A stretch of DNA of 35,752 nucleotides. Source: Planctomycetota bacterium (GTDB taxonomy: Bacteria > Planctomycetota > UBA1135 > UBA2386). Position 1 is the first letter of the stretch; the number at the start of each line of letters is the position of its first letter. Below the pieces are notes generated by a model that was given only the letters and a program-made list of their open reading frames with translations, did no database searches and was not told the origin of the DNA. The position numbers and the translations under genes were made by a program. Below are positions 11,074-20,162 of the stretch, piece after piece. The stretch is taken from assembly GCA_016793265.1 (NCBI GenBank), contig JAEUHT010000221.1, positions 1-35,752 on the forward strand. Reading direction: 5' to 3'.

Positions 11074-14000
11074 TCACAGGCCGCGGTAGAGGCGGCAGCG
11101 GCGCAGCAGGGCGGCCTCGGCCGGCGTGAAGGCCCCGGCGAGGCCGAGCCACTGCAGCCGGTGCATCAGCGCCTTGGCCGGGTCGTCGGTGTGCGGCAGC
11201 AGCGTCGCCGCATCGAGTGCGAACGCGTCGGCGTGCGCCTGCCGCAGCTCCGCCTGGAGCGGACCGCCGTCGCCGGCGAGCAGGTGGCGGCGCAGGCACT
11301 CGACGCCGGCCGGCGACCGCTGCAGCGCGTCGAGCGGACCGTCGAGGTCGCCGCTGCGTTGCACGAACTGCCACAGCGCTTCGGCTTCGGCGGCGGTCGC
11401 CGGCACGAACTGGTCGTGCAGGTTCTTCTGGAAGAGGCCGAGCAGCGCAACCCGCTGTGGGCCCGGCAGCCGCGACCAAGCCGCGGCCCAGCGCGCGTCG
11501 TCGAGGAACTCGCGGTTGGCGTAGAGCTGGTCCGGCGTGCCGTTGGCGACGATCGCCGGCGAGACGAACCGCGTCAGCAGGTCGAGTTCGCCGGTGAGGT
11601 CGGCGGTGCCGCGACGGGCCAGTTCCGCAACGAGCAGGGTGTGGGCGCCGGCGACGTCGTCGGCGTCGAGGTCGAGCGCCTGCGCCCATGGCGCGGCGGC
11701 GGTGGTCGCGGCGCCAGTCCCGGCCCGCGCGCCGCGGGCGCGCAGCGCCGTCGCCAGCAAGAACCGCCAGGACGGGATGCGGGCTTGGGCGAGTTCCTGC
11801 TGCAGCACGGTGGTCGGCCGCGTCGCGAGGTCGAGGTGGGGGAGCACGGCTTCGACGGTGAGTCCGTTCGCCTCGGCGATCGTGTTGGTGGCGAGGCCGG
11901 CGAAAGCCCGGAGCGGCACGTCGGCCCAGAACACCGCGGGCAGTTCGCGTTCGAGCTGCTCGAAGCGCAGGAGCACGAACTCCGGGGTCTGCAGCCGGCG
12001 CTGCAATTCGGCGCAACCGGCGTCGCTGCGGGCGGCCCAGGCGATCACCCCGTCGGTGTCGGGGGGGGCCCGGTCGAGCACGAGTCCCGGCGGCAGCAGG
12101 TCCTGGTCCGCGTGGTCGAGCAGGTTCCAGATCTGCGCGAACAGATCCGCGCGCGCCGTGGCCGCGGCCTCACGCAGGACCACCCGCAGGGCCGGCAACT
12201 GCGGGGGAGCTTGCAGTTCCTCGAGCAGCGCGTCGATCGGCGTGTCGATGCCGCGTGCGAGCTGCCACCAGCGGGCGAGCAGGGTCTCGTCGGCCGGCGC
12301 AGCGGCCGCGATCGCCCGGCGAAGCAAGCGTACGCGTTCCCCTGCCGGGTCGGCGTCCTTCGGCAGCGGCGACGCGAGTGCCGCCGGCAGTGCCGCGACC
12401 AGCAGCGCCTGCAGTCGCAGCCGGGCCGCAGCTCGCCAGGCGCGTTCGGCCCAACGGTCGTCGTCGGCATCGGCAGCACAGCCTTCGAGCAGGTCGGTGA
12501 TCGCTGCGAGGCGCGGCCATGGTTCGGCGCCGGCCGGCGGCAGCTTCGCCCACAGGGCCTCGATCAGGCCCGCCCGCGTCGCCTCATCGGGCCCGTTCTC
12601 GCCCCACGTCGGCGGCCGTTGCCACGATTCGGCAGTGTTGGCGAACAGGTGCACGGTGATGCCGCGCTCGGGTTCGTGGTCCTCGCGGAAGGCGTCGCGG
12701 AACGCGCAACACCACGGATCGAGCGGGTCCTCTGGCTCGTCGAGAACCTCCGGCCGTGGACCCTGCAGGCACGTGCCCACGCTCGGCACCGCGCCCGATG
12801 GCAACGTCACGACCTCGACGAACGCGCCCGCGGTGCCGCCATCGTGTTCGGTCGCGTACATCGGCGTCGCGGTGGTGGGCGGCCAGACGAAGCGGCCGGC
12901 GAGCGTCGGCACGACATCGAGCCGCAGCACCGTCGGCTGCGCCGGATCGAGGTCGGTGACGAAGGCGACGCGGTCGTCGAAACGCTCGATCGCATCCAGT
13001 TCGGACGGCAGTTCGAAGCCGGCCGGCAACGGGCAATCGACGACGACGTGGCGCGCCGGCACCGGCGACGACAGTTCGAGGCGCAGCACGAGCGGGCGGC
13101 CGGTCGGCAGCGCACCGAGCACCGGTTCGAGGTCGGTGCCTTCCCGGCGTTCGCGCCAGGTGGCAGAGGCGCGCGACGTGCACCACTGGCGTTGCACTCG
13201 GATCGGCGTCGCCCAGGCGACGTGGTCGCTGGCGCGTTCGATGCGGCCGCTGGTGATGCGCACGAGCAGCGGCATGCCGGCGGGACCACGAACGGTCACG
13301 GCCGCGGCGTGCGGCAGGCGGCAGTGCACTGCCGGGCCGGCCGGCCCGCCGATCACGAACTCGCGCCGCTCGCTGCCGGCTTCGACGACGATGGTGCCCG
13401 GCGTCGCCGTGGTCTCGGGCAGGACCAGCGCCAACGCCGCCAACGCCGAGGCGTGGCCGTAGGTGGTGCCGCGACCCGCAAGACAGGCGAGCAGCAGCTC
13501 GGCAGCGGCGCGTTCGAGCGCCGCGGGCGGGGCCGAGAGCGCGAAGTCGAGTTCGAGCCGCAAGGCCTGCACCGCGAGCGGGTCTTCGCCCGGGAAGTCG
13601 TCGAGGTGCAGCGCGGGCGGCGTGCCGTCGCCGAGCCGCCCGCGGCAGGCGCGGGCACCGTCGGCATCGCCGAGCTCGTGCAGCGCGAGACCGAGCCGCG
13701 CCACGAGCCCCGCGGGCAATTGGGGCAGCAGGTCGAGCAGCGGCTGCAGCAGTTCGTGGACGCCACTGCGTTCGCGGAACAACCGCGCGGCGCCGACCAG
13801 CCGTTCGGCCTCGCGCACGAACGCCGCATCGACGACGTGGAGGCCCTGCTGGCGCGGCAGGCCGTCGAAGAAGTAGTACGGCGGCAGATCGAGCCCGGAC
13901 GGATCGAGGTCGAAGCCACCGTCGCGCAGCATCGCGAGGCCCTGCAGCACGAGGCCGGTGATGCCGGGCTCGGGATCCTGGTCGGGCCAGAACGCAAACT

Positions 14001-17000
14001 GCCGCGACGAGGTGGGCTGCAGCGTGCGCAGGTGGGCGAGGCCGGCCCGCAGGCGCGTGCCGAACGCGGCGTCCATCACGGGCGGCACCGTGCCACGCCG
14101 CTTCGCCGCGCGAACGAGCGCGAAGTACGGCACCAGCCGCGACAGCGTCTGCTCGGCGCAGCCGTACGGATAGCGCGCGAGGTCGGCGGCGAGCTGCGTC
14201 CAAGCGGCGGCACCACCCTGCAGCACGTCGACGGTGACGGCGAGCTCCGGCGAGGCCTCTGCCGGCAGCGGCACCGTCACTTCCCCAGTGCCCGACGCGG
14301 CGGCGGCCAGCGTGCGCACGACCTGATCGGCGGCGACCGGCAGCAGGCGTTCGGAACGGTCGCCGAACTCGCCACAGGCAGCCGTCAGCTGCAGCGTCGC
14401 CGGCCCGGCGGTCACGGCGCGCATCGGGATCGTCGTCGTGTGCACGCTGCCTGCGGCCACCGCGACCTCGCTGCTGGGCTGGTCGATGCGGAGCCCTTCG
14501 CCCGTAGCGGCGGCGGTCACGCGCACGGTCTCGGCGCCGCCGGCGGCGGCGGCCCGATCGATCGCCACCGGCAGCTCGAAGCGGTCGCCGGCCCGCAGCG
14601 CGCGCGGCAGCACCGGTTCGGCGGCGAGCGGCTGCCGCGACGCGAACTCCGCGCGCGTGATGGTGCCGCTGCCGTCGGCGGTGACCAAAGCCGCGGTGAC
14701 GCGCCAGCGCGTGAGGTCGTCGGGCAGGCGGAAGCTCGTCGCCGCATCGCCGTGCGCATCGGCGCGCACGGTGGCGAAGTGCGCGGTGGGGCAGAAGCGG
14801 GTGCGCGCGGCGCCGCCGGCAGAGACCGGGGCCGCACTGCCAGCGCCGCTGGAGCCGCGCTCGGCGAGGTCGCGCGTCCAGCCGAGCTCGGGCACGCGGC
14901 CGTGGACGAGCAGCGAGCGCACCAGTTCCATCGGCGTCGAGCAGAACGGCGCCGCGAAGGGGCGCCATCCGGTGTACGGCAGGTTCGGCCGCAACGCGTC
15001 CGCAGGCTGCTCGGTGTGGTCGTGGGCGAGTTCGTAGATGCGTTCGTCGACGACGGCGAAGGTGACGAGGGCGCCTGGATCCCCGTGCGCATGCACGGTC
15101 GTCTGCTGCCCCGGGCTCGCCTGCGCGGGCACTTCGAGGCGCAACTCCGGCAGCACCCGCAGCGACACGGGCACCGTCGCCCGATCGGTGCCGGCGCTCG
15201 TCGCCACGGTGACGTCGAAGCGTGGCCAGTCGTCGCGCCGCACGGGTTCGTCGATCGTCAAGGAACCGTCGGCAGCTAGTTGCACCGTGTGCAGACGCGC
15301 ATGGGCGCCGCGGCCGACGACGACGAGCACGGGCACGCCGGTCGCGCCACGCAGCCTGATGCGACAGGTGGTGCCGACCACGGCATCACCGAGTTCGACC
15401 GCGGGCACGGCAGCGGCGGGCTGCTGGTCGGTCGTGGTGTCGGCCGCACTGGGCTCGTTCACCACCCGCATTCGGTGCCAGCCGAGCGCGGCCTTGCCGT
15501 CCGGCCCGGTCACCACGAAGTCGACGTCGACCCAGCTCGGCCCGACGCTGGCGATCGGCACGCGCACGGTGGCGCGACCGTCGGCAGCGGTCTGCAGCTG
15601 CACCGCCTCTTCGCGCTCCCAGCCATCGCGCGCGTTGATCTGGGCCCGCACGTCGAGGCCCGCGGCAGCACCACCGGAGGCCCACGTCGCGCGCACGGTC
15701 ACGGCGACCTCGGCGGCCGTGGCCGCCACCGTCAATGGGCCGTCGATCTCGATTTGCACGGCCTGCCGGCGGAAGCTCGCCACGTCGGCGAGGGCGCCGA
15801 GGTGGAGGCGCTCGGGCTCCTGTTCGGCCGCCACCGCCGGCAGTTCGAGCCAGAACGACAACTCGTCGCCGGGCGCCGCCTCCTGGGGCACGCGGAAGGT
15901 GAAGGCCGCGAGGCCGTCGGCGTCGGTCCGCAGCGGTTGCCGCAGTTCGCCGATCGACTCGATGCGCAGCACGACGGTGGCCTGCACGGCGTCGGCCGGT
16001 GCGGTGCTCGGCACCTGCGAGATGCCCTCACCCTGCCAGGAGCACGTGCGCAGCACGATGCGGCCCGAGACCGTCTCGCCGGGTCGGTAGATCGGCCGGT
16101 CGACCATGGTGTGGGCGAGCCAGCGGGCGCCATCGTCGTGGTCGCGCCAGAGCCGGTGGTGCAGCCAGCTCGAACCGTGGGCGCTGCGCAGCAGCAGTTC
16201 GCAATCACGCGCGAAGTCCAACGCCGCCGGCGGCGGCACCAAGCTGGCGGTGGCCGCGAGTTCGCCACTGGCGATCGGCGCGCCCTGCTGCTGCCACGAC
16301 CATGTGGCCGGCACCGGGTCGCTGCCGACGAACGTGGCCAGCGCGAGCCAGCCCTCCTGTTCGAGCCCGATCGCTTCGAGGTCGCTGACCAGGACGCGCC
16401 GCACGCCGCGCCAGGTCGTGGTCGTCGACTGCGCCGCGAGCAGCCAATCGCCCGCGGGCAGGGCCGGCAGCGCGAACGGGCCCGTGGCGGGCAGGGTCGC
16501 GGTCCACAGCGGGGCGCCGAGGGCATCGAGCTCGGGCCACGGCAGGCGGCCCGGCGCACACGGCACGAGCCGCAGGTCCAGCGCTTCCTGGAGCTCCGGC
16601 GGCCGCTGCCACGCGGCGGTCGTCGGCACGCGCACGGGGGACAGGCCAAAACGCGTCACGCGGGCCAGCCCCAGCAGCCGTTCGGCCTCCTGTAGCAGCT
16701 GCGCGTCGCCACCAGCGCGCCGCCGCGCCGCGACGGCCGCGGTGAGGCCGAGCACGACGGGCGCCATGGCCTCGGCATCGGTGTCGCGGTCGTCGTCGAT
16801 GGGGCTCCAGGCCGCGAGTTCCGGCACCGCGGGCTGCCGATTGGCGGCCGCGAGGGCCGCGGCGGCGCCGGCGACGAGCGCGCGATCGGCCTCGGCATCG
16901 GCCGGGAAGGCCTGGGCCACCGCCAACATCGCCGCGGCGCGCGCGGGCGCCGGCCGCAGCGCCGCCTGCAGCCGGGCGCGCAAGGCCGGGGTCGCCGCGT

Positions 17001-17121
17001 TGGCCGCCGCCCGCGCGGCCGCCGCCGGTTGATCACGCAGCAGCGCCGAAAGCACGTCGTCGGCGGGGTCCTGGGCGAAGGAGGCAACGGCAAGGACGGG
17101 CACGGCGAGCAGGGAGCGCAT
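11074..17121 (-). CDS. Secreted alpha-2-macroglobulin family protein with intact thioester motif and long C-terminal extension
   Basis: 2,015 residues from ATG 17121, which begins a clear signal peptide (MRSLLAVPVLAVASFAQ); the upstream ATG at 17163 would bury it behind 14 charged residues. There is no lipobox cysteine, so it is probably soluble in the periplasm or exported, unlike the usual lipoprotein form in Proteobacteria. 'DRPIYRPGETV' near residue 345 marks the macroglobulin domains, 'LPDDLTRWRVTA' near 800 the domain before the thioester, and 'YPYGCAEQTLSRL' carries the thioester Cys988 and Gln991 followed by an alpha/alpha-toroid region. A pattern resembling the C-terminal macroglobulin domain ('GRFVWPPTTATPMYATE') lies near 1415. 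About 570 further residues, helical and Ala/Leu/Arg-rich, match nothing I recognise. Family role: a protease trap whose thioester links covalently to targets. The usual partner PbpC is not adjacent. Confidence 0.9.
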   Translation of the reverse strand: MRSLLAVPVLAVASFAQDPADDVLSALLRDQPAAAARAAANAATPALRARLQAALRPAPARAAAMLAVAQAFPADAEADRALVAGAAAALAAANRQPAVPELAAWSPIDDDRDTDAEAMAPVVLGLTAAVAARRRAGGDAQLLQEAERLLGLARVTRFGLSPVRVPTTAAWQRPPELQEALDLRLVPCAPGRLPWPELDALGAPLWTATLPATGPFALPALPAGDWLLAAQSTTTTWRGVRRVLVSDLEAIGLEQEGWLALATFVGSDPVPATWSWQQQGAPIASGELAATASLVPPPAALDFARDCELLLRSAHGSSWLHHRLWRDHDDGARWLAHTMVDRPIYRPGETVSGRIVLRTCSWQGEGISQVPSTAPADAVQATVVLRIESIGELRQPLRTDADGLAAFTFRVPQEAAPGDELSFWLELPAVAAEQEPERLHLGALADVASFRRQAVQIEIDGPLTVAATAAEVAVTVRATWASGGAAAGLDVRAQINARDGWEREEAVQLQTAADGRATVRVPIASVGPSWVDVDFVVTGPDGKAALGWHRMRVVNEPSAADTTTDQQPAAAVPAVELGDAVVGTTCRIRLRGATGVPVLVVVGRGAHARLHTVQLAADGSLTIDEPVRRDDWPRFDVTVATSAGTDRATVPVSLRVLPELRLEVPAQASPGQQTTVHAHGDPGALVTFAVVDERIYELAHDHTEQPADALRPNLPYTGWRPFAAPFCSTPMELVRSLLVHGRVPELGWTRDLAERGSSGAGSAAPVSAGGAARTRFCPTAHFATVRADAHGDAATSFRLPDDLTRWRVTAALVTADGSGTITRAEFASRQPLAAEPVLPRALRAGDRFELPVAIDRAAAAGGAETVRVTAAATGEGLRIDQPSSEVAVAAGSVHTTTIPMRAVTAGPATLQLTAACGEFGDRSERLLPVAADQVVRTLAAAASGTGEVTVPLPAEASPELAVTVDVLQGGAAAWTQLAADLARYPYGCAEQTLSRLVPYFALVRAAKRRGTVPPVMDAAFGTRLRAGLAHLRTLQPTSSRQFAFWPDQDPEPGITGLVLQGLAMLRDGGFDLDPSGLDLPPYYFFDGLPRQQGLHVVDAAFVREAERLVGAARLFRERSGVHELLQPLLDLLPQLPAGLVARLGLALHELGDADGARACRGRLGDGTPPALHLDDFPGEDPLAVQALRLELDFALSAPPAALERAAAELLLACLAGRGTTYGHASALAALALVLPETTATPGTIVVEAGSERREFVIGGPAGPAVHCRLPHAAAVTVRGPAGMPLLVRITSGRIERASDHVAWATPIRVQRQWCTSRASATWRERREGTDLEPVLGALPTGRPLVLRLELSSPVPARHVVVDCPLPAGFELPSELDAIERFDDRVAFVTDLDPAQPTVLRLDVVPTLAGRFVWPPTTATPMYATEHDGGTAGAFVEVVTLPSGAVPSVGTCLQGPRPEVLDEPEDPLDPWCCAFRDAFREDHEPERGITVHLFANTAESWQRPPTWGENGPDEATRAGLIEALWAKLPPAGAEPWPRLAAITDLLEGCAADADDDRWAERAWRAAARLRLQALLVAALPAALASPLPKDADPAGERVRLLRRAIAAAAPADETLLARWWQLARGIDTPIDALLEELQAPPQLPALRVVLREAAATARADLFAQIWNLLDHADQDLLPPGLVLDRAPPDTDGVIAWAARSDAGCAELQRRLQTPEFVLLRFEQLERELPAVFWADVPLRAFAGLATNTIAEANGLTVEAVLPHLDLATRPTTVLQQELAQARIPSWRFLLATALRARGARAGTGAATTAAAPWAQALDLDADDVAGAHTLLVAELARRGTADLTGELDLLTRFVSPAIVANGTPDQLYANREFLDDARWAAAWSRLPGPQRVALLGLFQKNLHDQFVPATAAEAEALWQFVQRSGDLDGPLDALQRSPAGVECLRRHLLAGDGGPLQAELRQAHADAFALDAATLLPHTDDPAKALMHRLQWLGLAGAFTPAEAALLRRCRLYRGL

Positions 17122-17259
17122 GGGCGTGGTGCGGCGATCGTAGTCGCCGCGGGCGCCGCGCATGGCAAGCCGTGTTCCGCCGGGGCTGCGATCGTGGGCG
17201 GGTTGCTCCGGGCTGCCGTTCGTTTCGGGCCCGGAACGATGCCGCCCCAGGCACCGCGC

Positions 17260-19329
17260 TCAGCCCGGCTTCTTCTTCGCCTTCGCCTCGAACGGGTGCG
17301 CGAACGCCTCCGGCTTGACGTCGGAGAGCAGCGTGCATTGGCCCTGCTCGATGTCGTCGCCGACGGCGCCCACCAGCTTGCGCAGCCGTTCCATCTGGCC
17401 GAGCCCGGTCAAGAGCCGCGTGCCGCGCACGCGCGTCGCGAGCTGTTCGCACTGCAGCGCGGCGATGTGCAGCTGGCTCTTGTCCATCGTCGCCGTGGCG
17501 TGGTGGCACAGGGCCAGCATCGTCACGAGCTGTTCGATGGTCTTGCCGAGCCGCTGCAGCGGGATCTGCGCGCGCGTGAGCTCCAACTGGAACCACAGGT
17601 TGATGCCGAGGTAGGCCCAGCGCAGCCGCCGCAGCTTCGCCTCGGCGAAGCGCGCGTAGCGGCGCAGTTCGGGCGGCAGCAGCTGGTAACGCGGCAGCCA
17701 GCGGCTCGGCAGCAGTGCGAACGGCAGCCGCAGCAGCTCTTGCAGCCCGTTCCAGGCGATCCAGCCCTTGAGCTTCCAGAACGAGCCGGTGCCGAGCAGG
17801 CGACGCGTCGCCTGCCAGAGCTTCTTCGGCTGCGTGAACAGCGTCAGCGGCGTCAGCCGCAGCAGGCGCTGCGCGGGCGGCAGCGGCTTGCCGTCGGCAG
17901 CGACGTTGATCGACTGGATCACCGCGAGCATGCCGGCCATGTAGCGCTCGGTCCAGGCGTCGGTGACGTCCTTGACCATGCCCATCAGGATCAGGTCGTC
18001 CTCACCTTCGACGACGCCGAACACGTGCATGTTGTGGCGGGCCTGGTGCGAACGCGCGCCGGCGTCGAACGAACGGCCGCCGAGCACCCGTTCGCAGGCG
18101 ATCTGCGACTCGATGGCGCTGGTCGCCGCCGCCGACTTGGTCAGGTCGCGCAACCCGGCGAGGTCGAAGCCGTCGGCATCCTGTTGCAGCGACAGGTGGC
18201 TCAGCGCGCGCGATTGCAGGGCGCCGCCGAGCATGCGGCCGAGGTGTTGGCGCGGCAATTCGTGTTTGATGACGAGCCCGCCGACGCCTTCGCGGCTCCT
18301 GGCGTAGGCCGCGGCGTCGGCCGCGAACATGCGTTGGTAGCCGGCCGACATCGCCGCCAGCATGCAGCGGCCCATGCGCAGGCAGTAGAACAGCACCTCG
18401 ACGCCGTCGGCCTGGATCTGCTCGTCCTTCCGCAGCGGGTAGTTGTCGAAGTGCAACCGCGCGTTGTGGTTGCTGGTGAAGGCGCCGCTGTTCGACGAAC
18501 GACACCAGAACTCGTGATCGACGCCGTCGCCGCGCACCACATCCTGCTGCGGCAGCCGGGTGACGAACAGGCCGACCTGTTTGCCGTCCTTGCCGATGCG
18601 GGCGACGATGGCGACGAGGCCGCCGTGCACCGCGTTGGTGATCCACAGCTTGTTGCGGTCGCCGACGGCGAACAGGCGGAAGCCGCCGGTGGCGGGGTCG
18701 GGTTCGACGTAGGCGCGCACCTTCTTGGCGTTGACGCCGATGCCGACCTCGGTGAGGCCGAACGCCATCAGCTCGCCCTGGGCGACCAGCGGCAGGAACA
18801 GCCGCTTCTGCGCGTCGGTGCCGTAGGCCAGCAGCGAGCCGGCGCCGATCGTCAGTTCGCCGCTGATCTCGACCGCGAGCGGGCCGAGGCCATTGGCGGC
18901 GAGTTCCTCTTCGACCAGCGCCAGTTCGACGTAGCGGCCGCCGAGGCCGCCGAACTCGCCGGGCACCGTGAAGCCGTAGGCCTTCTCCTGCGCGACCGCC
19001 TGGCGCAAGGCCGCCGACAGCCGGCCGTTGGCGGTGAAGGCCTCGCCGCGGGCGAGGCAGTCGAGCGCCGCCCGCACGACGCCGTCGCCGCTGGTGCCGG
19101 CGCGGCTCATGCTGACGGCGCCGCCCTGCAGCTCGGCGGTGTCGGGCTGCGGTCCGTAGATCAGGCGCTCGACGAGGCCGCGCTTCTTGCGGCCGAGCCG
19201 CGCGGCGGCCTTCTGGGCGGCATCGTCGAGGGCGCCGACGTCGCGCGCGGAGTCGGCGTCGCCGGCGGCGGCGAGGGCCTTGGCGGCCGTCGATGCGGGG
19301 GAGGGAGCGGCGTCGGGTGGTGTGGTCAC
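17260..19329 (-). CDS. Acyl-CoA dehydrogenase family protein with C-terminal extension
   Basis: A 689-residue flavoprotein that should introduce an alpha-beta double bond into acyl-CoA. Typical ACAD features run in order: N-terminal helical domain, 'AYGFTVPGEFGGLGG' (117-131), FAD-contact 'MAFGLTE' (188-194), 'KLWITNA' (227-233), and the helical C-terminal ACAD domain with 'GARSHQARHNMHVFGVVEGEDD', where Glu441 aligns with the catalytic base. A further 230 residues of amphipathic helices follow, rich in Leu, Arg and Gln; similar long tails occur in FadE-like and very-long-chain enzymes and may give membrane association or dimerisation. The N-terminus (1-60) is Ala-rich and probably disordered. 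The start is GTG 19329. Upstream lies the divergent peroxiredoxin; downstream, 138 bases separate it from the macroglobulin start. Substrate chain length cannot be read from sequence. Confidence 0.85.
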   Translation of the reverse strand: MTTPPDAAPSPASTAAKALAAAGDADSARDVGALDDAAQKAAARLGRKKRGLVERLIYGPQPDTAELQGGAVSMSRAGTSGDGVVRAALDCLARGEAFTANGRLSAALRQAVAQEKAYGFTVPGEFGGLGGRYVELALVEEELAANGLGPLAVEISGELTIGAGSLLAYGTDAQKRLFLPLVAQGELMAFGLTEVGIGVNAKKVRAYVEPDPATGGFRLFAVGDRNKLWITNAVHGGLVAIVARIGKDGKQVGLFVTRLPQQDVVRGDGVDHEFWCRSSNSGAFTSNHNARLHFDNYPLRKDEQIQADGVEVLFYCLRMGRCMLAAMSAGYQRMFAADAAAYARSREGVGGLVIKHELPRQHLGRMLGGALQSRALSHLSLQQDADGFDLAGLRDLTKSAAATSAIESQIACERVLGGRSFDAGARSHQARHNMHVFGVVEGEDDLILMGMVKDVTDAWTERYMAGMLAVIQSINVAADGKPLPPAQRLLRLTPLTLFTQPKKLWQATRRLLGTGSFWKLKGWIAWNGLQELLRLPFALLPSRWLPRYQLLPPELRRYARFAEAKLRRLRWAYLGINLWFQLELTRAQIPLQRLGKTIEQLVTMLALCHHATATMDKSQLHIAALQCEQLATRVRGTRLLTGLGQMERLRKLVGAVGDDIEQGQCTLLSDVKPEAFAHPFEAKAKKKPG

Positions 19330-19473
19330 GGTTCGCGTTCGGGGCGAACATGGTGCCCGGTCGAAGGGACCGGGGGAATGCCGGATTTCGGCGCAGCAGG
19401 CGAGGCTGGTTTCTCGGCGGGATGCTGGCTAGGTTTAGAGCCCCAATTCAGGACGCATTTCCGAGGAACACCC

Positions 19474-20082
19474 GTGAGCCAAGTGACGACGATCCAGGTC
19501 GGGCAGATCGTGCCCGATTTCGAGATGGAGACCTACCTGCCGAGCAAGAAGGACTTCGGCAAGTTCAGCCTCGCCGAGGCCAAGAAGGCGGGCAAGTGGA
19601 CCGTGTTGGTCTTCTACCCGGCCGACTTCACCTTCGTCTGCGCGACCGAGTTCGCGGCGCTGGCGCAGCAGTATGCGACGCTGCAGAAGCTCGGCGCCGA
19701 GGTGCTGACGGTCAGCACCGACACCAAGTTCACGCACCTGGCCTGGCAGCGGCACGAAGGTGAGTTGGCGAACGTGACCTATCCGATGGCGGCCGACCGC
19801 ACCGGCGCGGTGTCGCGCCTGCTCGGCGTCTACATGGAGAACGGCCTCGCCCTGCGCGGCACGTTCATCATCGGTCCGGACGGCAAGCTGCACGGCAGCG
19901 AGATCAACTTCCTCAACGTCGGCCGCAACATGGAGGAGCTGACCCGCAAGGTGCAGGCCTTCATCCACTTCAGCAAGCTGCCCGAAGAGGCCTGTCCGGC
20001 CAACTGGAAGAAGCCCGGCGACAAGTCGCTGAAGCCGAACGCCGGCCTGGTCGGCAACGTGCACCAGGCGATGAAGGGCTGA
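19474..20082 (+). CDS. ahpC: 2-Cys peroxiredoxin (AhpC/Prx1 type)
   Basis: A 202-residue cytoplasmic peroxidase that reduces H2O2 and organic peroxides. The peroxidatic Cys56 sits in 'FYPADFTFVCATE', with Pro49, Thr53 and later Arg129 completing the usual active site. The resolving Cys174 is in 'EEACPANW' near the C-terminus, followed by a tail typical of the AhpC class. The start is GTG 19474, supported by a GAGGA Shine-Dalgarno sequence at 19463-19467 with a 6-base spacer, one of the few clear ones in the window. A TAGGTT/TTTAGA AT-richer patch near 19429-19438 may belong to the promoter. It diverges from the acyl-CoA dehydrogenase. The next gene, 80 bases on, is the UGA-containing thioredoxin-like protein; no AhpF or other reductase is adjacent. 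Confidence 0.93.
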   Translation: MSQVTTIQVGQIVPDFEMETYLPSKKDFGKFSLAEAKKAGKWTVLVFYPADFTFVCATEFAALAQQYATLQKLGAEVLTVSTDTKFTHLAWQRHEGELANVTYPMAADRTGAVSRLLGVYMENGLALRGTFIIGPDGKLHGSEINFLNVGRNMEELTRKVQAFIHFSKLPEEACPANWKKPGDKSLKPNAGLVGNVHQAMKG

Positions 20083-20162
20083 TCGCGGCGGCGCCGGCGG
20101 TGCAGGAAGGGACAGAACCGCGACAGTGCCTGGCCGGGGGTGCGAGTATCATGCCGCGCCTC

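Noticed and set aside
11161..15279. A 1,372-codon open frame on the plus strand
   Set aside because: It is antisense to the alpha-2-macroglobulin, whose domains and thioester are unmistakable; composition is that of a shadow frame.
17122..17163. Upstream ATG (17163) as start of the alpha-2-macroglobulin
   Set aside because: It would put 14 mostly charged residues before a textbook signal peptide; ATG 17121 fits better, with a TACGAT box just upstream.
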